From assembly GCA_964417895.1 (NCBI GenBank), contig CAYQJS010000089.1, positions 1-12,078 of the forward strand: DNA of 12,078 bases, written 5' to 3'. Shown piece after piece: positions 6,408 through 12,078 of this stretch. The notes under the pieces are model-generated. The model did no database searches. It was not told the DNA's origin and saw only the letters and a program-made list of their open reading frames with translations. How positions within the stretch are numbered: the stretch's first letter is position 1; each line of letters opens with the position of its first letter. Source of the DNA: CAYQJS01 sp964417895. Its GTDB lineage: Bacteria; Chloroflexota; UBA6077; SHYK01. A program made the position numbers and the translations under genes.

Positions 6408-6441
6408 GAGGGGCGGGGCCGTTTTACGGACCCCGCCCCTC
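6408..6441. terminator. Strong GC-rich hairpin between convergent genes
   Basis: GAGGGGCGGGG at 6408-6418 pairs perfectly over 11 bp with CCCCGCCCCTC at 6431-6441. An inner CCGT/ACGG stem (6419-6422 with 6426-6429) closes a TTT loop, with one bulged A. It lies between the small gene reading rightwards and the M24 gene reading leftwards, the place for a shared terminator. There is no T-run after it on either strand, so intrinsic termination would be weak. It may instead act as an mRNA 3' end stabiliser or be a REP-like repeat. The rest of 6321-6605 holds only a 6-bp hairpin at 6563-6580 (TCTCAC/GTGAGA) and no gene. Confidence 0.4.
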
Positions 6442-6605
6442 CGATTGCTGCTTCCACCACGCCGCCTTCTTTGATCTTCGACTGCCAGGCGGGTGAATCT
6501 GTCAAAACGCGCAATGCGCATCTATCGGATCTTGTGATCAGCTGACTACCGGCCGCCGGGGGTCTCACGACGAGGTGAGATGTTAACGTCGCTACTGGAT
6601 CCTGC

Positions 6606-7793
6606 TCAGCAGGGGATGACGACGAGCTCGTGCTTGTCTTTGCCCAGACGACGCCCGCCTTGCGGAGTCACGACCACCGTGTCCCCCCAGTTGGCCGCCG
6701 GCCCGTCGGCGGGTCGAACGCTGGGCTTCAAGATGAAGGCGTTCCCCTCCTGCAGGACGTAGCTGGCCGCGTCCGGCGTCATAGCGCCCCCTACGAGCAT
6801 CGGACGATCCTCGCCGAGCCCTCGACCGTGCATCGTGAGGCTCACCTTGCAGTTCAGGGACTCCGCCGCCTCGTCGACCACGCGGGCGACCTCGCCGAAG
6901 GTGGTTCCGGCCTTGAGGTGCGCGAGGGCCGCATTGAAAACCGTTCGCTGCTTATCCATAGCGTCCAGGTAGCCAGCCGGGGCGTCACCGAGCACGACGG
7001 GCTGCACCCGCTGTGCCGAGTAGCCCATGTACTTGCCCTCGATCTCGTTCGCGATCATGTCGCCCCGATGCAGCACTCGGTGCGTGGGAATGAACGCGTC
7101 GTGCGCGGGGAACGGGCCGGACCCATAGATCACCATGGTTGGCACTTCGCAGCCAAGTTTCATCATGCCGTAATAGAGCGCGGCATGAACCTCGTAGTCG
7201 CGCACGCCCGGTCGGGCCGCCTCGACCATGGCGTGGACGCCGGCCTCGGTGATCTGGGTGGCGCGCTCCAACGTCGCCACCTCCTCCGGGCTCTTGACGG
7301 CGCGAAGCTGGCCCATCATCACCGACACGTCCTCGAAGGTGGCATTGGGGAACGCCTCATTGAGCGCCTCCCACTGCGTCAGGGTGATCGTGCCCTCCGT
7401 GGCGCGCAGGTTCCCCCGCAGGCTGCTGATCCCGATTTTGTGCCGGTCGATGCCCAGCTCCCGCAGACGTTCGATGATCGGCTCCGACCAGACCATTCGT
7501 TTGGAGGGTCGCACGTCTCCGACCCAGTTTTGCGACCCGGCCCAGAACTCCGGGCGGTTCAGGACGAAGACCGTTACGTCGCCCTCCAGCGGGAACACAC
7601 AGGCCGTGCTCGATCCGCCGCCTCCGCAGTGACTCAGATAGCGAGAATCCGCCTCCCACTGCGCATTGTGCCCGGTGTGGGGGTAGGTAATGATGCAAGC
7701 GAGGTCACGCTCGGCCATAGCTTTGCGCACTCGGGCCCAGCGCTGGTCTCGTTCCTGTAGGGAGAATCGAGGCATCTCGATCGCGTCAGACAT
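6606..7793 (-). CDS. M24-family (creatinase/aminopeptidase P fold) protein with a degenerate metal site
   Basis: This 395-residue protein has the two-domain layout of aminopeptidase P, prolidase and creatinase: an N-terminal domain (about 1-165) and a C-terminal pita-bread domain (about 170-390). Landmarks are LRAVKSPEEVATLERATQIT (163-182), LHRGDMIANEIEGKYMGYSA (241-260), TMHGRGLGEDRPM (320-332) and GDTVVVTPQGGRRL (370-383). In active M24 metallopeptidases five residues (D, D, H, E, E) bind two metals. By my alignment these are here Glu250, Gln261, His322, Lys356 and Gly370, so only the histidine is kept. Metal-dependent peptidase activity is therefore unlikely. Creatinase, which works without metal, is the precedent for another hydrolytic role. 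The ATG at 7793 follows a purine-rich AAGGAAGGGA site seven bases away. It is divergent from the two-cupin gene, perhaps in the same catabolic route. Confidence 0.85.
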   Translation of the reverse strand: MSDAIEMPRFSLQERDQRWARVRKAMAERDLACIITYPHTGHNAQWEADSRYLSHCGGGGSSTACVFPLEGDVTVFVLNRPEFWAGSQNWVGDVRPSKRMVWSEPIIERLRELGIDRHKIGISSLRGNLRATEGTITLTQWEALNEAFPNATFEDVSVMMGQLRAVKSPEEVATLERATQITEAGVHAMVEAARPGVRDYEVHAALYYGMMKLGCEVPTMVIYGSGPFPAHDAFIPTHRVLHRGDMIANEIEGKYMGYSAQRVQPVVLGDAPAGYLDAMDKQRTVFNAALAHLKAGTTFGEVARVVDEAAESLNCKVSLTMHGRGLGEDRPMLVGGAMTPDAASYVLQEGNAFILKPSVRPADGPAANWGDTVVVTPQGGRRLGKDKHELVVIPC

Positions 7794-7868
7794 TGGGCTG
7801 TCCCTTCCTTTCTTGCCTCATGGGCGATGGTAGTGGGTCACTGTCATGTGCATGGCTTTTTCCGGTAG

Positions 7869-7991
7869 GGGAGGGGCTTGGAGCCTGTCTCAAAAAGGCG
7901 TTCCTTACGGTCAAACGGGGTTGAAACCACGAGTGTGCCCATCTATGAATACCGATTTTCGACTTCTGAGACTGGCTCCTTGTCCCCTCCC
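7869..7991. repeat. MITE-like inverted repeat element, about 123 bp
   Basis: The left end (7869-7892, GGGAGGGG, GGAGCC and GTCTCA blocks) matches the reverse complement of the right end (7967-7991) in the same three blocks in the same order. These give 20 identical positions of 25, with one short gap. The interior of about 74 bases has no reading frame with gene signals. Such small, non-coding, inverted-repeat-ended units in intergenic DNA are typical of MITEs. No clear target duplication is seen, so mobility is an inference. It lies in the divergent gap between the M24 and two-cupin genes. Confidence 0.5.
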
Positions 7992-8053
7992 GCCGGCGAC
8001 ACGAGAGCGAGCGGTATGGCGGGGGAGCCCCCGTCCTACCGAAGCGACGGAAT

Positions 8054-8068
8054 GTTGTCGTATACAAC
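8054..8068. promoter_or_regulatory. Possible regulator-binding palindrome (GntR-like half-sites)
   Basis: GTTGT at 8054-8058 and ACAAC at 8064-8068 form perfect 5-bp inverted arms around CGTAT. TTGT/ACAA half-sites with a short AT-containing centre are common for GntR-family regulators. The site lies in the divergent gap about 180 bases before the two-cupin start. No GntR gene is in the window, so this is weak. Confidence 0.25.
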
Positions 8069-8103
8069 CATTTTAAGAAAAGAGCCAGAGTTGCTTGAGC
8101 GAT

Positions 8104-8230
8104 CCCGTTAAGATACGGGTGCAGCGCACCCTTGCCCTCAGTTCGGGGTGACGCCCTCACCCCAACCCTCTCCCAGGGGGAGAAGGGGTAGCCGCATCCC
8201 CCCTCCCTCTGGGTCCCATAGGGTGAGGGG
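8104..8230. repeat. REP-like element and alternative hairpins in the leader of the two-cupin gene
   Basis: Several exact stems follow each other. CCCGT 8104-8108 pairs with ACGGG 8115-8119. GGGTGC 8117-8122 pairs with GCACCC 8126-8131. GGGGTGA 8145-8151 pairs with TCACCCC 8157-8163. CCCTCACCC 8154-8162 pairs with GGGTGAGGG 8221-8229, enclosing CCCTCTCCC facing GGGGGAGAAGGG at 8166-8187. The CCCTCACCC...CCCTCTCCC...GGGAG pattern is a widely scattered intergenic repeat in bacterial genomes. Stems one and two share bases, as do three and four, so they exclude each other. The element ends 20 bases before the gene start, just upstream of its ribosome binding site. Confidence 0.5.
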
Positions 8231-8249
8231 CACTGCTGAAGGAGGCTCC

Positions 8250-9374
8250 ATGGAAGCGAACCGTACGATCGATGCGATCTACAAGCAGGAGCAGATCGGC
8301 GAGTTCATGACAACCTGGGAGAACTTCCCACGTCCAGGCCTGGCGGCCTGGGCGGATCGTCGCAAGGCGGGGCTCATGGGCACTGCCAAGAGCACTCGCT
8401 ACACCCCGCGCTTTCGGCCTTTCGACATGCTCGCGCGACCCAACCAGTTCCTGGTCATCCTGGAGAACCAGAACCACCGCATCGGCGTGGAGAGCGTGTG
8501 CGGGGTGCAGGATGCCTTCCATCGCTATGTGGATGCGGACATCATCTATTTCCAGTTCTGCGGCACGACGACCGTAGAGACCGAGCTCGGCGTGTACGGG
8601 CTGACGCCAGGCGAGGTGATGCTGGTACCCGGGGGCGTTGCGCACCGGTCGATTGGGACCGCTGACAGCCTGCGCTACTTCTGCCTCACCCATGAGGCCG
8701 TGCACCACGTGATGAACGAGGATCAGTACACCAGCGACACTACCTTCGAGATGAGGCGCATCGGTGGTCCGAGCTGGCAGATCCCGTCGGAGGTGCAGCC
8801 GGCATCCACGGGGCGGGTCGTCGAGCGAATGCATTGCTGGGATGACGGACCCGAGGACTTCACCATCATCGACCGGGACTACGAGGATCTGGTGGGGGCG
8901 GCGAGCCTGCGGGGTCCAGCTAAAGAGACCGGCGGCGTCAAGAGGGTCCACGCCTTCGATCATTTCACCGCGATCGTGGGTAAGGGTGGAGGAGATGCGG
9001 GGACTCAGCCGCTCATGCTAGCCGAGCACCTCCGGCTTCGCACCTACAACATGCAGGGCGAGCAGTACGCGTTCCACCGGGCGCTCCGTAGCGAAGAGGT
9101 CCGCATTCAGTTCCGCGGGAATGCGATAGATATGTCGGAGTTCGAGAACGTCGAGGTGAAGCCCGGCGATGTCACGATCATCCCGCTGGGTATCGCGCAC
9201 AGCGTGATCTCGGACCCGCCGGAGGACCCATCGTTCCTCCGGCTGAACTTCTACAGCACGCAGCCCTGGCGGGTGCCGATCGATCCCACCAGGCATCTCT
9301 ACCGGAGCACCTTCGAGTGCACAACCATCGTACGCAAGCAGGCGAACTGGCTCCTGGCCCAATCCGCCCGCTAA
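8250..9374 (+). CDS. Two-cupin protein, homogentisate 1,2-dioxygenase-like
   Basis: This 374-residue protein carries two cupin domains. The first, about 88-148, has FHRYVDAD, a PGEVMLVPGGVAH strand-turn and His132. The second, about 273-333, has FHRALRSEE, KPGDVTIIPLGIAH and His317. In homogentisate dioxygenase the iron is held by a His, a Glu six residues later and a distant His. The second cupin copies this (His276, Glu282, His317), and the first has His91, Asp97, His132. A ring-cleaving or related dioxygenase acting on an aromatic or keto acid is likely, but the substrate is unknown. The frame is open further upstream, but that part is a proline/arginine-rich translation of a repeat. The ATG at 8250 has an AAGGAGG site, so I take that start. 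The polymerase-domain gene begins 5 bases after the stop. Confidence 0.82.
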   Translation: MEANRTIDAIYKQEQIGEFMTTWENFPRPGLAAWADRRKAGLMGTAKSTRYTPRFRPFDMLARPNQFLVILENQNHRIGVESVCGVQDAFHRYVDADIIYFQFCGTTTVETELGVYGLTPGEVMLVPGGVAHRSIGTADSLRYFCLTHEAVHHVMNEDQYTSDTTFEMRRIGGPSWQIPSEVQPASTGRVVERMHCWDDGPEDFTIIDRDYEDLVGAASLRGPAKETGGVKRVHAFDHFTAIVGKGGGDAGTQPLMLAEHLRLRTYNMQGEQYAFHRALRSEEVRIQFRGNAIDMSEFENVEVKPGDVTIIPLGIAHSVISDPPEDPSFLRLNFYSTQPWRVPIDPTRHLYRSTFECTTIVRKQANWLLAQSAR

Positions 9375-9379
9375 CCTCT

Positions 9380-10258
9380 GTGATCACGCACCCCGACAAG
9401 GTGCTGTTCCCTGACGACGGGATCACCAAGGGCGAGCTCGCGTCCTATTACGAGGCGATTGCGCCGGCCATGGTGCCGCACATCTGTGGACGTCCAATCA
9501 CGATGGAGCGGTACCACCGGGGCATCACTGAAAAGGGGTTCTTCCAGAAGGACGTCTGGAAGGGTTTTCCAGAATGGCTGGAGCGCGTTGAGGTCCCGAA
9601 GAAGGGCGGGACCGTGCACCACCCTCTGGCCTGCGACGCACGATCGCTCGTCTGGCTCGCCAATCAGAACTGCATCACACCGCACGTGTGGACGTCCCGC
9701 GCTCCGAACCTGTACCAGCCCGACCTCTGCGTCTTCGACCTCGACCCGTCCGAAGACGAGCCAGCCGTTCTGAGCGCTGCCGCGCTCGAGGTTCGCCAAA
9801 TCCTGGCCGAGCTGGGCCTGCGAAGCTGGGTGAAGACATCAGGCTCGAAAGGGTTCCACATCGTCGTCCCGCTCGATGGCAAGGCCGACTTCGACGAGGC
9901 GGCGCGATTCGCCTACGCCGTCGGTGCGATCCTGGTCAAGCGCGATCCGAAGAACCTTACGCAGGAGTTCACCAGGGCCGACCGCGGCGGGCGCATCTTC
10001 ATCGACACCGGACGCAACGGCTACAGCGCGACATTCTCCGCTCCCTACGCCGTGCGTGCCAAGCCTGGCGCGCCCGTGTCCGCGCCGTGCAGGTGGGAGG
10101 AGATCGAACGCGGCGACGTAGGCCCCCAGACGTTCACGCTGCGGGCGATGGCCAGCCGCATCGCCGGGGTGGGCGACCTGTGGTCCGACATGCGCGGGCG
10201 CGGTCGGTCGCTGCGACGTCCGATGGAGCAGGTGCAGCAGCTCCTGGCCGGGGACTAA
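9380..10258 (+). CDS. Stand-alone LigD-type polymerase domain (end-joining DNA polymerase/primase)
   Basis: This 292-residue protein matches the polymerase domain of bacterial LigD (archaeo-eukaryotic primase superfamily). That domain fills and extends DNA ends during Ku-dependent end joining and prefers ribonucleotides. Signatures are ITHPDKVLFP at the start, FDLDPSE with catalytic Asp120 and Asp122, TSGSKGFHIVVPL (153-165), and RIFIDTGRNG with the third carboxylate Asp209, then SAPYAVRAKPGAPVSAPCRW. It has no ligase or phosphoesterase domain, so it is a split LigD. I chose the GTG at 9380 because homology begins there and the next upstream ATG (9317) would add 21 residues that are only a shadow of the cupin gene. 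No Shine-Dalgarno sequence is visible, so translation is probably coupled to the cupin gene 5 bases upstream. No Ku or ligase gene is in the window. Confidence 0.9.
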   Translation: MITHPDKVLFPDDGITKGELASYYEAIAPAMVPHICGRPITMERYHRGITEKGFFQKDVWKGFPEWLERVEVPKKGGTVHHPLACDARSLVWLANQNCITPHVWTSRAPNLYQPDLCVFDLDPSEDEPAVLSAAALEVRQILAELGLRSWVKTSGSKGFHIVVPLDGKADFDEAARFAYAVGAILVKRDPKNLTQEFTRADRGGRIFIDTGRNGYSATFSAPYAVRAKPGAPVSAPCRWEEIERGDVGPQTFTLRAMASRIAGVGDLWSDMRGRGRSLRRPMEQVQQLLAGD

Positions 10259-10320
10259 GCAGATCAAGCATCCCCCAAATCCGTACAATCGGGCTGGTAG
10301 CATCTGCCCAGGAGCGCACA

Positions 10321-10869
10321 GTGCCCGTGAGCGAGCGCACATTCCAACAGCTTGCGCTAGAGGACCCGGAGGGACATTGGGAGCTGTACTGTGGAGATCT
10401 GCGCCGGAAGCCGGGTATGACCGCGGAGCACAATTACGTGGCGGGTCAGCTCTTCTATTCTCTAAAGCAACAGCTCGATAGCAGTCAGTTCGATGTCCGG
10501 ATCGGCATGGGACACGTGCGGCGCTCGGAAGAGAGCTACTACATTCCCGACGTATTCGTCATACCGATCGACCTTGTGCGACCACTTCGCGGTCGGCGCG
10601 ACGTGCTCGAAGCCTATGACGCCCCACTACCGCTGGTGGTCGAAATCTGGTCGCCCTCGACGGGTGCCTACGACGTGGATGCGAAGCTGCCCGAGTACCA
10701 GAGGCGCGGTGATCTTGAGATCTGGCGCCTTCATCCGTTCGACCGTACCGTCATCGCCTGGCGACGGCAGCCGGACGGCAGCTACGCCGAGGCGCACTAC
10801 GCGGGCGGCACGGTCCGCCCGATGGCCCTACCGAACGTGACCATTGACCTCGATGCGCTATTCGACTGA
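10321..10869 (+). CDS. Uma2-family protein (DUF820), putative PD-(D/E)XK endonuclease
   Basis: This 182-residue protein belongs to the Uma2 group of predicted nucleases. The nuclease core shows IPDVFVI with Asp77, then PLVVEIWSPST with Glu108. These are followed by KLPEYQRRGDLEIWRLHP with Lys122, the usual arrangement of acid, acid and displaced lysine in this family. The biological role of Uma2 proteins is not settled. The start is the GTG at 10321, with AGGAG about seven bases upstream; the frame is open further 5' but that part is a shadow of the polymerase gene. The gap to that gene is 62 bases and contains TACAAT at 10284-10289, a possible -10 box without a clear -35, so the gene may have its own promoter. 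It converges on the MmgE/PrpD remnant 28 bases away. Confidence 0.87.
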   Translation: MPVSERTFQQLALEDPEGHWELYCGDLRRKPGMTAEHNYVAGQLFYSLKQQLDSSQFDVRIGMGHVRRSEESYYIPDVFVIPIDLVRPLRGRRDVLEAYDAPLPLVVEIWSPSTGAYDVDAKLPEYQRRGDLEIWRLHPFDRTVIAWRRQPDGSYAEAHYAGGTVRPMALPNVTIDLDALFD

Positions 10870-10897
10870 TCCAGCCCTTCCGTTTCATCGTTATTCC

Positions 10898-12025
10898 TCA
10901 TTCCGGTGTGCGGGCCACGCCGGGCTCCATCGTGAAGAGGTCGAGCAGCTGATCGATTCCCCTGACCTCTTCCAAGCTCCACAGCGCTGCCAACGCCTCG
11001 CGGCAGCGCTGCGCCCCGATCGCCGGATCGCTGTAGGTCCGGAACTTCGCCTCCACGTCCCGGTCGCTCATCGGGTTTCGGGCGTGGCCCTTCGGATAGT
11101 CGGACCGTTCCACAATCCGCTCGCCAGCTGTCGTGACCACCTCGATTTCTGAGGGGAGCGCCTCTGGGAACTGCCTCGTGAGCTCCGCGCTCTCGCTGAT
11201 GTTGATCCGGTTCATCAGCGGCCGGAGGGTGGGATCCTGGACACGCTCCAGATCGAAAGTAGAGGAGGTGATCGCGCCGTCGCGGAGGGCCACCGCCAGG
11301 AGGTACGGCAGACTGTGATCCGCGGTCTCTCGGGTCTGCGGGTCCCACTTCGCCGGCTCACTGCCGATCTCGCTATAGGCCATCCAGTACGTCCGCATGT
11401 TGAGCTGCTCGATCTCCTCTACTTTCACCCGCTCGCGCAGCCTGAGCGCCATCCACAGTGGCGCCTGCGAGTGGAACTCAGCGGGAAAGAACTTCAGGCT
11501 CGCCCGCTCGATCATGAAGTTGCGCCCGTCTCGCCCGCCCAGGGAAGCCAGCTCGAATGGGCCTGTTACCTGCTCCCATATCCCGTGGCGCCCCTCGAAT
11601 GCCGCGGTTGGCCCGGTCATCCCCTCTCTGGACAGGAGAGCGGCGAACACCCCTGCGCTCGTGGCGGCCGGGGTCGCAGCGCCCTTCCACATGGACAGCT
11701 CGCCGGCCCGGCTCTGGCGCGTTGGAACGTTCGCGGTCACGGCGATGGCGATCGCATTGGCCATCTGTTCGAGTGAGAGCCCGAGGATCTTGCCAGCGCC
11801 CGCGGCAGTTCCCAGCACGACCATGAGACCCTGGTCCCAGCCGCGGCCTCTGAGGGCAACGACGTCGGCCAGGGCTGCGAACGCCTCATAGGCTGCAACA
11901 ATGGCTACGATCAGGTCCTTACACGAGGCTCCGTACGCCTCGGCCGCCGCCAGGATGCCTGGAATCATGTCGCTCGGGTGGCCGGTCCCAGTGATCGGGG
12001 AAATGTACGTATCGTTGGTGTCGAG
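10898..12025 (-). pseudogene. MmgE/PrpD-family protein gene, 5' end missing, probably cut by an insertion sequence
   Basis: The frame encodes the C-terminal 375 residues of an MmgE/PrpD-family protein (2-methylcitrate dehydratase and related lyases; some members act in propionate or itaconate metabolism). Recognisable parts are LDTNDTYISPITGTGHPSDM, the AAGAGKILGLSLEQMANAIA helix region, and SLKFFPAEFHSQAPLW. Family members are normally 450 or more residues, so about 80-110 residues are missing. Homology can be followed up to the codon at 12025-12023 (the Leu of LDTND, matching the usual YLDFNDTY motif). Upstream the frame degenerates and meets a TAG at 12055-12053. The foreign-looking sequence begins exactly at that point. 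An internal ATG at 11968 could still start a shorter product, but a functional enzyme is unlikely. Confidence 0.75.
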
Positions 12026-12078
12026 TGTCGTGGGTCTGAGAATTTGTCCGCCCTAACGGGTCTGTGATTCTGTCCTCC
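12026..12078. mobile_element. Probable end of an insertion sequence, runs off the right edge
   Basis: From TGTCGTGGG at 12026 the sequence no longer encodes MmgE/PrpD. It contains two 18-base direct repeats, 12032-12049 and 12058-12075, both of the form GGGTCTG.GA.T.TGTCC, 15 of 18 identical and 26 bases apart. A terminal TGT followed by repeated subterminal transposase-binding sites is typical of IS21-type and some IS481-type elements. No transposase is visible because the window ends, so the family is not assigned. Confidence 0.5.

Noticed and set aside
6630..7760. 376-residue plus-strand open frame opposite the M24 gene
   Set aside because: It is antisense shadow of a recognisable M24-fold gene, with no motif of its own and no convincing start signal.
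6606..7793. Calling the M24 protein a genuine creatinase or Xaa-Pro aminopeptidase
   Set aside because: The fold fits both, but the metal ligands needed for a peptidase are missing and creatinase-specific residues could not be verified by eye.
7786..8160. Small open frames in the gap between the M24 and two-cupin genes (124, 76 and 77 residues)
   Set aside because: They lie in inverted-repeat and hairpin sequence, overlap each other, lack ribosome binding sites and show no family features.
8148..8249. N-terminal extension of the two-cupin protein by 34 residues
   Set aside because: The extension is a translation of the REP-like repeat (P, R, S, G rich). A strong AAGGAGG site precedes the ATG at 8250.
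9317..9379. ATG start of the polymerase gene inside the cupin gene
   Set aside because: The extra 21 residues are an out-of-frame reading of conserved cupin coding sequence. Family homology begins at the GTG at 9380.
9688..10320. Long N-terminal extension of the Uma2 frame
   Set aside because: It is an out-of-frame reading of the polymerase gene. The GTG at 10321 has a ribosome binding site and fits the family length.
1..12078. CRISPR arrays, tRNA or rRNA genes
   Set aside because: No regularly spaced repeats and no tRNA- or rRNA-like conserved sequence were seen on either strand.

Overview
The window is a GC-rich, densely coded stretch of bacterial chromosome with short intergenic gaps, GTG starts for three of the genes, and a mixture of defence, catabolic and orphan genes. 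It contains no rRNA, tRNA or CRISPR and nothing that fixes the species. The gene content and the many hypothetical genes suit an uncultivated soil or subsurface lineage (for example a Rokubacteria/Methylomirabilota- or proteobacteria-like genome), but this is only a guess.

Left part (1-4487, all minus strand): one transcriptional unit reading leftwards. It starts with a 1057-residue type III-like restriction enzyme (helicase plus PD-(D/E)XK nuclease, BPTD_3080-like). After it come a Phd/YefM antitoxin, a PIN-domain VapC toxin and a second antitoxin of the ribbon-helix-helix VapB type. Last is the N-terminal 133 residues of the partner DNA methyltransferase, cut by the window edge. A toxin-antitoxin module therefore sits between the Res and Mod genes of a restriction-modification system, and the one toxin is bracketed by antitoxins of two families. 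A small inverted repeat in front of the Phd gene is a candidate autoregulatory operator.

Middle part (4488-6605): a divergent promoter region leads rightwards to a small dimeric alpha/beta-barrel-type protein. Convergent to it is a two-gene unit, a winged-helix regulator followed by a 182-residue protein of unknown function. Upstream of the regulator is a large near-palindrome with perfect 8-bp arms. On its other side lies a probable small gene with a hairpin-rich leader and a good ribosome binding site, whose reading frame seems to continue in another phase. A long GC-rich hairpin separates this from the next gene.

Right part (6606-12078): an M24 (creatinase/aminopeptidase P fold) protein that has lost most metal ligands is divergent from a two-cupin protein with homogentisate-dioxygenase-like ligand spacing. 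The 456-bp gap between them holds a MITE-like inverted repeat and a set of mutually exclusive hairpins, including a REP-like element. Five bases after the cupin gene comes a stand-alone LigD-type polymerase domain (end-joining repair), then a Uma2-family putative nuclease. Convergent to these is an MmgE/PrpD-family gene that lacks its N-terminus. Its homology stops where a sequence with tandem 18-base repeats begins, probably the end of an insertion sequence that runs off the right edge.

Functionally, the left operon is a defence island with built-in addiction genes. The right part looks like small-molecule catabolism (dioxygenase, creatinase-fold hydrolase, MmgE/PrpD) mixed with DNA repair and nuclease genes, and it is being eroded by mobile DNA.
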